Source of the DNA: Siphlonurus alternatus
Taxonomy: Eukaryota > Arthropoda > Insecta > Ephemeroptera > Siphlonuridae
Reading direction: 5' to 3'
Assembly: GCA_949825025.1 (NCBI GenBank)
Contig: OX463781.1
Span: 48,000,317-48,064,316, forward strand
Length of the DNA stretch: 64,000 bases
Shown: piece by piece, positions 47,201 to 59,900 of the stretch
Layout of the letters: the number at the start of each line of letters is the position of its first letter
Position numbering within the stretch: the stretch's first letter is position 1
Notes under the pieces: generated by a model
What the model was told of the DNA's origin: nothing
Seen by the model: the letters and a program-made list of their open reading frames with translations, nothing else
Databases searched by the model: none
Position numbers and translations under genes: made by a program

Positions 47201-49603
47201 ATCCCACACAGCACACAAAACTCAATATCTAGATATTTTTTGGATATTTTTTGTATATGCAGATATTTAGTGGATATGCCACAATTCAAGATAACGATAT
47301 CTAATATTTATACAATATTTATCTAAAGTGCCGAGATAATATGTAGATAAAAATTGGATACTGCTATCTTTTACCTTTGCTTATTTTGGAAGAGATATTA
47401 CATAGATAAAGTTATCCAAATTTTAAACATGCACATGACAGTTAAAATTTATAATAAATAATATAATAATACAGATTTAATAGATTTATTGTATATAATG
47501 TATAAAAAAAAGAATGAACAAAAATTATTATTATTTAATATATGTTATATTATATACTTCAAATTAATAATTTTAATATATAAATTTTATGAACACATTG
47601 TTTATTCCATTGAAATTTTGAATTAATTAAATTTTGAAACCTAAATTAATTAAATTTTTTTTTTAATTAATAAATTAAAATAATTAATGCGTATGTAAAC
47701 TTTTTAAAACTTACTGCATATTTTATAGATAATTTTATCTATAATTTATCTGAGGATATTTTTATCTAGATATTTTTTAGATAATTTTATCTATTCTCTA
47801 TCTGGAGCGATTTTTTTGCATCGCGGGTACAATTTTTATGTGACGTCATGCGCACTTCGAAAATTCTGCATGCTTGTTGTAAACACAACGGTTTTATCGT
47901 GAAAAATATATAAATTTCTCATCTAAAACCGAAAATATCTTCAAGTGGAAGGTAAGAAATCAATTATGAGTATTTTCTGCTCATAAATCTTTGGTCGGCT
48001 TTAACAATGTGTGTACTTTTTGTCCAGAAAAGTGGATTATATGGGCTGCGGCGGTTGACTGCATGCTGCACCAATGTAAGCCTTGGAGTATTGGAGTAGC
48101 CATGCAGGTTTCAAGTCGTCTAGTAATTTATAAGGTATGCAATGAGGGTTTAATTATTACAATGTTTTTGCCAGTGTTAACAGGCCAGCATTTGTAATTA
48201 TATTATAATATGGATGATATATTATTAACAATTTTAGGTTCGTTATTTTCACCGACCGCGGCGCTTATGATATCATATGCATACTGTATATGTATGCATA
48301 CGTTTTACAGCTGTGTATTTATGGATACTGTATTTTTACTATAATATTTATTATACTGCAAATTTTTATACTGTAATTTCTGTATACACGGTATAATTCT
48401 ATAACAATATGTCACAAATAAGCAGCATATTTATTTTAAAGTTTCAGTACAGTATTTCATATGCAAGTGCGCGCAGTATGCATACATATTTATATTAGTT
48501 TTCACCACCCCTATTGTTTTCTAGGAGCAAATTTCACATTGGCCATACAGTGGCTATATATTCATAATGACCAAAATGCAGCCATTCTGCAAGCAGCATA
48601 AACATAAATATAATGATGTTTATATGTTTTTTTTTTTTTTTTACTTTACAGGGGTGCAGACATGACAACATCCAATACCTAGACCCAGCTTATCTACCCA
48701 TGGCATAAATTATATAGTGCAACATATTGGTTCCTGAAAACTACAGCCGGCCAGCTGTAATGGGCAATATCATCAGATCATCACTCCAGATCAGCAATGC
48801 TGACCAGCAAAAGAAGCCAAGCAAGTAGAGAGAACAGGGTGTATATGTTTTTAAAACGAATAAGTGAGATAATTTTTAATGTATGCATACTAAATTGCAG
48901 TTGTTTTCCTTGTATTTTTATATACTCTTGCATATTTATAATAATTTAGTACATCTGTATTGCTCAATTAAGGTTCTTTTACTTTTTTAATAACAATTAA
49001 AACAAAACATATATAATGCATACTGTATGCATACAGTTAATTGTTTTATATGGAATTTGTTATACTGTATGCCATGCATGCAATGACTATATATGCATTT
49101 AATTTTATAATTATTAATATAAATTGAAATATTAATGAATATGCATACAGTATTATATAATATATGTGTTTATGTTATAATATGTCAGCAGCAGTTAAGT
49201 TTTGTTAAGAAATGAGAACCAATTTTGTCATATAATATTATTTTTTTATCATTCTACATGTATGATGATTTATCACAAGTTCTTTAAAATTTCCTATAAT
49301 GTATGTTGATTGAGAAATGTTATAAATAATAAAAATGTATGTTAAATTAAATTATTATGTGTGTTTTTACTTAAAAATAGAAGCATAGTATATAGGAGGA
49401 TAATATAGCAAGATAAAAACTGTATAATTATAGGATAAGATATTAACAAGATAACTTTATCCAAAAAATAGAGGACATTTAGCTAGAAAATATCCATGAA
49501 AGTTCATAGATAATATCTATATAATTTTTAGATAAGTAAAAAGTTCTATACAGATTATATCTGGATATCATCTAAAAAATATCCATTGTGTGCTGTGTGG
49601 GAT
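47201..49603. mobile_element. 2.4-kb element with ATCCCACACAGCACACA terminal inverted repeats
   Basis: The left end ATCCCACACAGCACACA and right end TGTGTGCTGTGTGGGAT are perfect complements. The subterminal regions on both sides are rich in GATATTTTTxxGATAT/AGATAA-type motifs. The interior is AT-rich and has a GC-balanced patch at 47980-48140 and a splice-acceptor-like site near 48651, but no recognisable transposase. Probably non-autonomous. Family unknown. Confidence 0.75.
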
Positions 49604-49946
49604 AAAAAAAAAACTTGTCATGGTGAAATTTATTTTTCTCGTTGAACTTCAAAATTGGAATTAAAGTCCGATGGCTGCTTGACTGGCACCACGAGAGACA
49701 ATGATGGGAGCCAAGCTTGAAGTAAGCAGATACAGGGAAAAATCTGACACACTGCAGGACTCAGTTGTCCAATTTTGCAGATTGCAGGAAAAATTAATTT
49801 CTCTCCAAAACTTATTTTTTATTATTCTGTCCTTAATAAAATTTGATCCCTTAGTTCAGCACATATAAACACAGAGGAAGCATGGTCAAAATTGGTAGAA
49901 AATGTTAATAATGCAGTAATTATGCTAAAATAATACACAGCTATAG

Positions 49947-52406
49947 TATATCGATGTTCTCCCTGCTTTTTTACCGATCTGCATTTGTTTTATTTTACTT
50001 TTTTACCTATCTGTTTTTTATTTATCAAACTTTTTTACCTATCTGTTTTTATTTTGTCACACTTTTTTACCTATCTGTTTTTGTTTCTTCAAACTTTTTT
50101 ACCTATCTGTCAATTTGAAAAAAAAAAATTTATCGCGGAAAAATATAGAGTGCACCACCGTACGTAAGCTGTTAAAATTTCAGAGTGTTTCGCGGTTTTT
50201 TTATAATTTAAATTAAATAAGAACAATCCGGAACAATCAGCTGACAGACCAAAACAAACCTCGTGCGACGTTTATTTCTGCTTTTCTTCTGAGTCTACAT
50301 GCAAATAAGGATTGAAATAGGTAAGAATTTTATATTCTATTATTAACTAAGTAATATTTACATTCATTAGAGTGAATTACGTAATAATAATGATCGCAAT
50401 AGTAACAATTTGTTGTTTTTACAGCTTCTCAGTATGGAGATTGGACCAAGCACTAGTGGTCGGAGCTCTGAACAAGCCGAGTCAGTTTTGACGATTGAAG
50501 AACAATGTACTGATACTTGAAATTCCTTTGTTACCTTATTAGACTTAGCAGATGCAGAGCAAAATATTAATCGTAAAGTAAACAATTCTAAAACGTTAAC
50601 AGAGAATGAAAAAGAAATTAACAAAAATTAAAAGTAATATTAGACGTCTTTCATTTGAATAATTCACAAACCCAAATCTTCGCCAGCAGGGGAAACCATA
50701 TGTTGGAACGAAGACACAACTTGGTATTGTTTTACCTGACAACAAGCCTGCAGTGGTGATGAAAGCTGGGTGTAAAAACAGTGAAAAGAAGGACACCCAA
50801 AAGTTATTAAAATTCTGTGCTAATGTGAGTGAAAAGGATAGAGAAAAAATTCATAATTATTTTTATTCACTTGACAAATATGCAAAAAAAAGTGTTTGTT
50901 CAAGACTCTGGCGTTATATACAGCTGCACCAAAACGTAGAACATTGAGTAGCCCTGTAAAGCTACGTAAACAAGTACAACGGCAGTATTTCCTTAGGACT
51001 GAGAGTGGTAATTTAAAGTTTGTGAAATGATGTATACTAATAAATACACTCTGCCTGTCTGCTAAAACAATTAGAAACTGGACATCAGAAGATTTTATGG
51101 CCCCACAGAATATATATAAATTAAGCATATTTTGTACTGAACAGCGAAAGCAACATGAAGAATATTTCATTTAATTTTCGTTTCATTTATATTATATTAC
51201 TGTATATATTATACAAAAATTGTTACAAAACATATAATAATATTTATACTTATTATTAATTTGATATATTATTATGTTTGATATTAATATAAATTAATAA
51301 TTATTAATTTGATGAGTTTTATTTATCTGTAGGCTATAAAATATGCAAAAAAAAAAAAATCAATTATGTTAAACTTTAAAATACTGTAGTGACTTTGAAA
51401 TTAAAGGTTTGCATAGTATCTTAATTACAATCGGTTCTACAAAGTACAAATGTGGTTCCCCTGGCTTTGGACCATTGCACTTCCGGTTCATTGACAAAAG
51501 CTGTAGCGTCCATCCTGGCTGAGGTTTCCACGTTTCCCTCAGCCGCAGGCAAATGCCGGGATGGATTTGCAAGGCCGTGGCCGCCCTCGTTCCAGAAGAG
51601 CCCGCGAAACGCTCAAGTTAGGGTTTCGGAAGGTTCGGGGTTTCAAAGTAGTATGTAATTAGTAAATAGAAGTACCCAATAGGGTTTGATTAAAAACAAA
51701 AAAAAAAAAAAAATTACAATCGATACATACATTTTTAATCCTAAATGATTGCAATGCTTAGAATGTAAAAAGTATAATTATATTTTTTATTTAGTCAAAT
51801 TCCCTATTCCCATGGCCTTTTATAAATATTACAAAAATAAATTTAATTCTTTTATGTTACAATTTTATTCTTTACCAAAAATGCCGAGGATAATAATTAA
51901 TTAGCATTACTTTTTTCGTATTCACAATAACTATATATGCCGATTGATGCATCATCAATTACTGTTTTATTAATGTTCCTTAATTACCATAATTATATAT
52001 TATGTATGGTAAACTTCATTAATATCTACACGCGTAATAATAAGTAATAAAACTTGTTGAGCAGAATTTTGAATCCCGCTTATATTTTTTTACGCGAGAA
52101 ATTTACGGAATTTGAAAAAAAAAAAAAAATCGTTACAACGAGTAATAATATTACCTTTAAAATAAGCTAAGTGTATTTTTAAATAATCACAACAATAAAG
52201 AAATAAACAGTTTAAACCTTCTCCTGAACAATTCACTTTTTCACAGATAGGTAAAAAAGTTTGAAGAAACAAAAACAGATAGGTAAAAAAGTGTGACAAA
52301 ATAAAAACAGATAGGTAAAAAAGTTTGATAAATAAAAAACAGATAGGTAAAAAAGATAAATAAAACAAATGCAGATCGGTAAAAAAGCAGGGAGAACATC
52401 GATATA
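49947..52406. mobile_element. 2.46-kb element with tandem-repeat terminal inverted repeats
   Basis: Ends TATATCGATGTTCTCCCTGC and their complement. Each arm has a row of about five units of TTTTTTACCTATCTG plus a 14-20-bp spacer (49970-50110, mirrored 52247-52385). The arms are nearly identical, implying recent mobility. The interior contains a broken coding region (50434-51172). Confidence 0.8.
50434..51172 (+). pseudogene. Decayed transposon-type coding region
   Basis: Starts MEIGPSTSGRSSEQAESVL and then meets stops and frame changes. The best open piece (50753-50947) encodes KAGCKNSEKKDTQK and VSEKDREKIHNYFYSL. A later in-frame piece has INTLCLSAKTIRNWT near 51040-51085. The pattern (a short Cys/Lys segment, a 'F(W/Y)SL' helix, then 'L-x-T-L-x-(I/L)-S-x-(K)-T-(I/V)' ) resembles uncharacterised transposon-associated proteins common in insects and cnidarians. 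This is recalled similarity, not proven homology. Non-functional as it stands. Confidence 0.45.
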
Positions 52407-52670
52407 TGTAGTTAGAATAAAAAATGTAACAATTAAAATACACCAACTTATAACAATATTAAATCATCATAACATTATCACGTAGTTTACTTTGAATGAT
52501 TAATGGTGTTGTATTAAATACAGTGATGCTAGGTACTAACTACTGCAGAGTATCTCTTTAATGTTTAAGTTCCTTACAAAAATTATTCTTTCACTTCATA
52601 AACTTACTTTAGAATCACAAGAAGCAATCAAATGTAGAAAGAGAATTAATTCCCTCACTTGGGTACTGGT

Positions 52671-52748
52671 ATAAATTACAGTAAACTCTATCAATATCTC
52701 CTCTATTTTATAAATTACAGTAAACTCTATCAATATCTCCTCTATTTT
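52671..52748. repeat. Tandem duplication of a 39-bp unit
   Basis: Two consecutive copies (52671-52709, 52710-52748) of a unit containing AAATTACAGTAAACTCTATC, virtually identical. Recent slippage-type duplication between the 2.46-kb element and LYSMD. Confidence 0.85.
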
Positions 52749-53123
52749 AAAACAGGGGAGTGGCTTCAGCTTTTACATTTTTAATGATGACGACAAACCA
52801 AATTTTGTACCCAAAAAATGTCACTACCTTCTTCTTTCTATGAGTTCCCGTACTCAAATTATTTAAAATTATAACAATTTAAACTTTTTATTGTGGCGGG
52901 AGCGTGACATTATAAGTACAATTTTAAACATTTTTTACTGCAGGAATTTCTAAAAGGAGAAGGGTGTACAGTACATAAATTAGGTTAGGTCAATAAAATG
53001 ATAAAAATACAAAAAAAGCTTTTGTTCCCCATCATTAATAGTTAGCTTTCTTAAATATGAAGTATAACATTTTAATAATTAGCTCTGTATGTTTTAAAAA
53101 AATTAATATATGATTAAAACTGT

Positions 53124-55701
53124 TCATTTTGTTGAGTTATTATTAACAAAAGACTCATCTGAACTATCTTGTTCTCTTTTAAACCATATAAATATAGGTA
53201 GTATAAAAGTTAAAAGGAGAGAACAGAAAAGTATTTGCTGCCAGTGCAATCCCCAGTCTGAACCACTACAAGATGCCTCGTTCTTGACGGTTTCGAGGCC
53301 GTTGAAGAGGATCTCCGGAGAGTTGCTCTGCTCAGGTGCCGGGACTGATGCTCGGATTCTGGCCAGGTCTCTGTCCATGGCGGCGAGGAACTCCTGGGGG
53401 TCACAGCCGGAGCCGATGCTCAGAGTGAGAGGTCTGCGGTCCCCGTGAACCGGTGCAGGAGTGAGGTCGACCAGGCTCGAGATGGGCTGGATGGGAATAC
53501 GGAGTGACGTCCGAGCGTGGATTTCGTTGTCTCGATGAATGTTGTTCAGACGCTTCAGCTCAGATACCTGCAAACAGGTGGAATAATAGGAATGTGATGG
53601 ATAGTAACATGAAAAATTAGTCTGGATCATAACAGAATATTTTCAGTGTCTGCCAGGTATTGATGAAAAATGGAGAGTTATTCTTAACCCTTATTTACAA
53701 TAAAAATATTCTAACTTTCAGTAATTTTATTATTGTATTATACACCTATAATTAGGTACTTTGATTTTATACTTAATATGAAAAAATTTATAGCAGTAAG
53801 GTCTTGTCTTATTCTAAAAAATAACCATAATTATTCAATATATTATCATTAGGACCCTAATTATGTACAAAACAAAAATATCTACAGAACAGTAACGAAA
53901 TTCAAGTAATTTTTAACATTCTACACACTTTAAAGTAAAAATAATAAATAAATGAAACCAAAAGTATATTTAACAGGTAATCCTTACACGTCTGATTTAG
54001 ATTAGTGTCTTCTGTGAATACCCCCCCCCCCCATTATCTAAAAGAGTTAAAATTTTCTCCATAAGCCTCCATGTTAGAAAATTTGATTTTCTTCTTCTCA
54101 GTAACTATTAAAGCAATAACTTTGAAATCATCTCTCATACCCCCCATTTAGTGCTCTTCTGGAAATGAATCAAGAACTTTTCCTTTAAAAAAAATTTTTT
54201 TTCTAAAAGAGCAATTTTTTTTTTTTTTTTTTTTTTTTACATAAGTTCAGATAGGACGGTGAGACACCTCAAAATCAGCTGATTGAGGGTGTGATGACTC
54301 ACGGGCACGTGGTACTGAAGTGCGATGGACTGCAGGGTGTCCCCGGGCTGCAGGCTTCGTTCCACCAGGTTCTCCTTGGGCTTGCTGCTCACGTTGAACA
54401 GCTCCGTCTCCTCTCCGCTGCTCTCCCCCTCGCCCGTCAGTGCAGCGTAGCCCACCCCAGCATACTCACTGCGAGCCGGCTGCAGCAGCCTGAACCAAAC
54501 ATTAGAAACCTCAATCAGCTGGCGAGAGACTCATCAAGTGTAACAAGATGTTCTCAAGTCATTATTTATCGCTTCATCTGTGTGACTTTTTTTAATGCTG
54601 CTGCTTTTCAGAATTATACTATTTGGTACCAAGGGAAAATAATTTGTGAAAAGTACTGTGTTGTTTACACTGTACTGTATCAACATGTGTATTGAGAATT
54701 TGAGTAGTGAAGAGGTCAGTCGATGAGCCTTCTCTTAACTTGTCACCAAACATACCTCATAATGTCACATAAATAAGGCCTGTGTATAGACACTAAACTT
54801 CTTAGATTCCCTTCAGTATGTAACCCCCAGCTTAATTAAAATAATAATTACCCATAGTAATTTTACATTTATGTACAGAAACATTACATTTTTAAAAATT
54901 GTGCAAGAATATAAATATATTTTCAACATTGAATTCTCTGTGGGCTTGTTTCGTTAATGTTTTTGTATTTTTTTTTTTTTTCCATAACATATATATATAT
55001 ATAATTTTTTGTTTTGCAGTTTTTGTATTTTCAAACTACCCTGGGACCATTACATGGCTTCATCAGGCATTTTCTAACTATTGTCATGCTAAAATTATAT
55101 ATATATTAACAATGTATAAAATAACTAGGAACCAAAAGGGCTGGGAGGAGCTTAGCGATCGTACTGAGAAAGGGCGTTATAAGGGTAGGAGGGACCATGA
55201 TTGGAAGTTGGAGTATAGGGGAAGCAAAAATGATGTGGGCAAGTATTCTTTTTTGAGAAGAACGGTGAGGGAGTGGAATTTGTTGGACTCTGGGCTTGTG
55301 GATGCTCGGAGTGTTGGTGAGTTCAGGGAGGGGCTGAGAGAGTCAGCCGCAAGCAAGCGAGCCACCGTGGTGGAATACCCACAATAGCCGCAAGCAGGGG
55401 TGTATGCATGTAATGTTTGTACGCACTGCTATTTATCTTATCTTATTTATCTTATATATACATAATATATATATTCCTGTTTTGAGAGCCGAGTTTGTGT
55501 GTACAAGAAAAGTTTGTTTCATACGGTATAAGTGCATTGGAAAGACCACAAACAGCATTTTTACTGGCCAACCAAAGAAAGCATCACAGGCTTGTGGTAT
55601 TTAAATGTACAGTATATATGCATACAGTATGATAAGAGCGTATAAATAAACGGTGTATGCAGCAACACAATTTAAAGATTTACCTTCGCCGTTCTCTTGA
55701 T
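53124..55701 (-). CDS. LysM and transmembrane protein of the LYSMD3/4 family (5' end unresolved)
   Basis: Single-pass membrane protein with an N-terminal LysM domain, like vertebrate LYSMD3/LYSMD4 of the Golgi and endomembranes. Three exons chain in phase on the minus strand: 55684-55701 (an 18-nt microexon), 54303-54489, 53124-53567. They give 215 residues to the stop. The LysM spans the second intron: VERSLQPGDTLQSIALQYHV, then VSELKRLNNIHRDNEIHART, then LRIPI. Further on come DPQEFLAAMDRDLARI, the SDWGLHW motif typical of the family, one hydrophobic helix (QILFCSLLLTFILPIFIWF) and a short polar tail. The start codon lies further right. An ATG at 56243 cannot be joined in frame without another exon. 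A LINE fragment occupies intron 54490-55683. Confidence 0.85.
55095..55470 (+). mobile_element. 3' end of a non-LTR retrotransposon (LINE)
   Basis: An open frame to the stop at 55385-55387 encodes KYSFLRRTVREWNLLDSGLV followed by DARSVGEFREGL. This is the hallmark C-terminal tail of CR1/Jockey-like reverse transcriptases (short arginine-rich stretch, 'F-F-x-R-x-V-x-x-W-N-x-L' and 'S-V-x-x-F-x-x-x-L'). A short 3' UTR follows, ending in ATTTATCTTATCTTATTT, a simple repeat typical of LINE tails. Only the last ~90 codons are present, as in 5'-truncated copies. It sits antisense in the LYSMD intron. Confidence 0.75.
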
Positions 55702-56429
55702 CTGGAAAACAAAGAGGTTGAATTCTTCGTCATGATGCACAGTATACAAACATAAATAAACAAGATACTCTGTACGTATTATTACAGGAAAAGAGAAATT
55801 CTACTGCAAAAAATTGATTAAAAATTGTCAGTGAAAATGTAAGAATGACTTTGTATGGTCTAGCTGTGCAATTCTGTGATAAGATTTGTTTAATATTCTC
55901 AATAGTTTAGTGTCTCTTTACTCTTTATACAGAGCACACAACGGGATGTATGTACATCATGTCCTCCTTATAACGGTGATTTGAAAGGTAAATGCTTGCA
56001 AAATGAGCCAACATTTTCACAGACACTTTTCCTCTTGAATTCAACGCTGTTCTAGAGTAAACATATTAATTATTTCAGGTACAACTAAAAGATAAGCTTT
56101 CATTTCTTTGATATTTTATGTTTAGTATTATTTTCGATTAGTTTAAATATATAAATACATTAAATTTATCGTTCACAATTTTCCTAATATGAAAGTTACA
56201 ACTTGCTGCTTTCACTCACTCAGCTGTTGCGGCTGTTGCTCATGTCAATGACGAGATAAACGAGGTTCAAAAACTAATCTTGATACTATCTGAAGTTGCG
56301 CAGAAACATATTTTACAGTTAAACTTAATTTGTGCGCAGTTTTATAAAAAAAGGATATGACGTCATACTAGAAAATGCCGCGAATATTCAAATGTGTTTC
56401 TCTTCCTGATTTCTCCCAGAGACTTATTT

Positions 56430-56671
56430 ACAGAGACCTCCGTGTCTTATGGCCAGAAATTTGACCAGCTTGGCCGAGCTTCACTGTAACTGAGAGTGGC
56501 GGCGCCACGCGCCACTGAATCGCAGCGGCACGGCCCGGTTCTCGCTGGCTGCGCAGACAGCCAGAACCGGAGTTTACCGGACCTTGCCGAACCTTTAGTA
56601 GCGCCGCCACTCTCAGTTACAGTGAAGCTCTGATCAAATTCCTGGCTATATATGTCACGGAGGTCTCTGTA
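56430..56671. mobile_element. GC-rich foldback MITE
   Basis: About 242 bp, inserted 3' of RASA1. Ends are ACAGAGACCTCCGTG and CACGGAGGTCTCTGT, with long inner arms AGCTTCACTGTAACTGAGAG / CTCTCAGTTACAGTGAAGCT. The centre is GC-rich (GCCGCC, CCGGTT..AACCGG). The open frames across it are artefacts of its GC content. Confidence 0.8.
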
Positions 56672-56930
56672 GGGTCTCTGGATTTCTCCCAAAGATTGGA
56701 TTTCTCCTAGGCAGCTCATATACAGTTTTCTCCACTGTGCTGTCCGTTTCTCATAGCTAGAATATATACTATTTTATTTACACTTCAAATCATATAACTT
56801 ATTAATACATTTAATACAAAATAACGGCATAAACAAAGATATTAAAAGAATAACATTTATAAATGCAAACATTCTCACGCTGACCCAAAATGTGCATTTT
56901 TTTTTTTTTTTTTTTTACAGAGATACACCC

Positions 56931-59900
56931 CTAAGATCTTACAGCTCGCAGGGAAAGGATGGTGGCCACGGCCTGCCAAAAAATAATAATAACAAATAAA
57001 AAAAAGATTAGTCAATCCTGCAAAATCATAACATTCAGACACATACTGTTGGACAATATTTTCCACGAGACATAGATCAGAGCTCCTAAAATAATTTCTC
57101 ATCACCTTTTCTAATCTGTTGCTTCAAGGAATGTATTTTTTTCTGAACCTTTACTAAAAAGTTAAAACTATAATATTTAGTTAAAATTAAAAAAACAAAA
57201 CATGAAAAGTAAAATAATAATAACAAATTTTTATTTTTCTTTCAAAAAAAGAATTGTCTTTTTTATTATTTATTTATAAAAAGCATATAATGGAACAAAA
57301 GACATATATAATTGTACATAAACAAGCATTTATTGGCTTATTTCTCTTAAAATAAACAAATTATCATCAGTTACTTGATGTAGGAAGTTACAATATTATG
57401 TTTAAAATTTTACTTTTTTAAACAATTGATTTCTTATGAATATATTATCATCATAATTCACGGTGTTTTGTTTACGCACAGAGTGGAACAAAACGACACA
57501 ATATGTGTTAAAAAGATCTGTCCAATCCCTTGTATTGCCAGGCTAAATATATATATACAGTGATGTGAAATTCGCGCGAAGATTGGTCCGCGAATATGCG
57601 CATGCGAATATGCGCGAATATGCGCGCAAATGCGCGCATATGCGCGAAAGATACTTTCAAGATGGCGGCCGCGCGCAATTAAAATCATGTGAGCACCTCG
57701 GCAGCCTGAAAGGCCGATTGCTTTAATTCCATGATTAATTAACTCTAATTTAATCCAAACACTAATTAAGCAAGGGATTATACCAAGAAAAATAAGAAAA
57801 GACTCTCTGTAGCATTTACTGTAGTTTTAACCAGTTTTAAATTGCTATTTTTGTGGCGGGAAAGTCAATTTTCAATATGCGCGCATATGCGGCCGCAGAT
57901 TGCCCGCGAATATGCGCGAATATGCGAATATGCGCGCATATTCGCCGCGAATATGCGCGGACTAACATCACTGTATATATATATGATGTCATTTTTTTTT
58001 TTACTTAATAAAGAAAGCTAATAACACATATATACCATCACACATCCATATTAAATTTGATATTTGATATAAATTCTATTGAGAAATACCTCATTTCAAC
58101 ATTTTTCATAATATTTTTTCTTTCTTTTAATAATTAATTACATCATAAGTACTATCAAATAACAAGAAAATGAGATTCATCAAATATATTATATTTTTTA
58201 TTATTTTTTTCTTTCTTTTAAATAATTTGGCTACGTCTAAAATATTGGCTTGGAATTTAATTAATAATAACAATAATTTTTTTACATATAAAAAAAATGC
58301 ATTTTAACACGCACCAAATTATATACAGTTTAAAAAAAGGGAATCGTTTTTTTATAATAATTAATATACACATAAAATTACGTTGCCTGAAACACTATAA
58401 GGGCTTTCTGAGTACAAAAATGTGTTTTGTGTGAACATTGTGCCAAGCGACCAGCTGACAAATTTTGGAGTTACAGTTCTTTTTTTATCATTATTGCCGC
58501 GGTCGGAGATGTTCAGGTTTGTTGTCATGATTATTATTATTTGTTGCTTATTGGCTTGATAGGAGAAAACTGGAATCACTACCTGATCATCTCAAGGTAT
58601 TTTTGTTTATGTTTACTGAGCATTTCCGTCACTGTAACCAACTTCTTTATTGTGGGCTGGAACACAAATAATAATTATAAGTAATTATTAGTTAACAATA
58701 ATTACTTAAAAAAAATTGTATTTAAGTGTCTTGTGAAAAAATTTGAAAACAATTATCTGTCAATCAGTCAACTTTTATTTCATTTTTGTTTTAGTTTGAA
58801 ATCATAAATAAGATTCAATCTTATATTTTTATAATTATTCTAGGTCTTGAAGAAACATATTTTTCATGTAAATGTCTTCAACCAATAAGGTTATTGTGTA
58901 TAACCTTGGTTGATTGTAAAATAAGTGACCAATAATAATAAAAAAAAAAAAAAAAAAAAAAAACTTGGAAAAATTTTGGTCAAAAAAATGTTATTTATTC
59001 CAATAATATTAAATACATGAATTTAATGTAAAAATTATAAGGAAAACCAAACTACTTATTTGTGAATTATCCAAATTGTTAGACCATTATACTGATTGTA
59101 GCTGTTTATGATTGTAGTTGTTGTCTTGTACAACCTATATGTTCAAATAAACAAATAAAAAATAAATAAATAAATAAAATGAATTGTTTTGCAATCATAA
59201 AATGACAAGTAGATGAAATCCAAAATTAATTTTTTTATTAATTTTTTGTTTTAATATCCTGATAGTAAGAAATATGTAAAAGAACAGGTTTAAATGACTG
59301 TAAAAGTGTAAATCATATTTCAACACCACGGCAAGCCAGGTAAGAGGAAAGTAAACAATTCACCTGAGTCTTGCTGAGCACCTGCAGCTCCTTGAGGTGA
59401 GAAACGCAGATGTGATGCAAGGTGCCCAGGTCACGAGCAGGGTCGCCCTTCACCCTCGCCTCCTCAGACTCAGGGCGGTCTTGAACACTCTGCAAACACA
59501 GGGAACACACTGAATTTCTTCAATAGTGGAAAGAAGAAGATTTTATACTTATATAACATTAAGGATTATTGTCACTGATCTTAGGAGATGGTGAATCACT
59601 CTGAAAATTATATTAAACCTTCCTTACATTATAACATAAATATTTAGCTAAAAAAATGTGGCAATAATCAATCTAGTTTTTGAGATGTACAGGATATACA
59701 TAGTGAGAATATCATTGGAAAGCTAGCGGCCATTAGTCAAATCAAGTCAAATCAGCATCTTTTTTAACTAAAAAATTAATATCTCAAAAACTAGACCAAA
59801 TAATTACTTTTTTACTTCAGAAAGTGAACAGTCATTTTATTCTCTATGTTCTGATCCAAATTTTATATTTTTTTACCATAAAAAAATGATTCCACAGTGA

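Noticed and set aside
49964..50110. Regularly spaced TTTTTTACCTATCTG repeats resembling a CRISPR array
   Set aside because: Eukaryotic context, spacers are short and low-complexity, no cas genes, and the array is mirrored at 52247-52392 as transposon ends.
51430..51650. GC-richer open frames inside the 49947-52406 element
   Set aside because: Both strands are open over a short GC-rich patch and neither gives a recognisable protein. Probably another inserted repeat fragment.
54291..54695. 134-codon plus-strand open frame opposite the LysM exon
   Set aside because: Antisense shadow. The minus strand encodes the recognisable LysM domain there.
56447..56719. 90-codon minus-strand open frame between RASA1 and LYSMD
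   Set aside because: Covers a GC-rich foldback MITE. The frame is a by-product of its composition.
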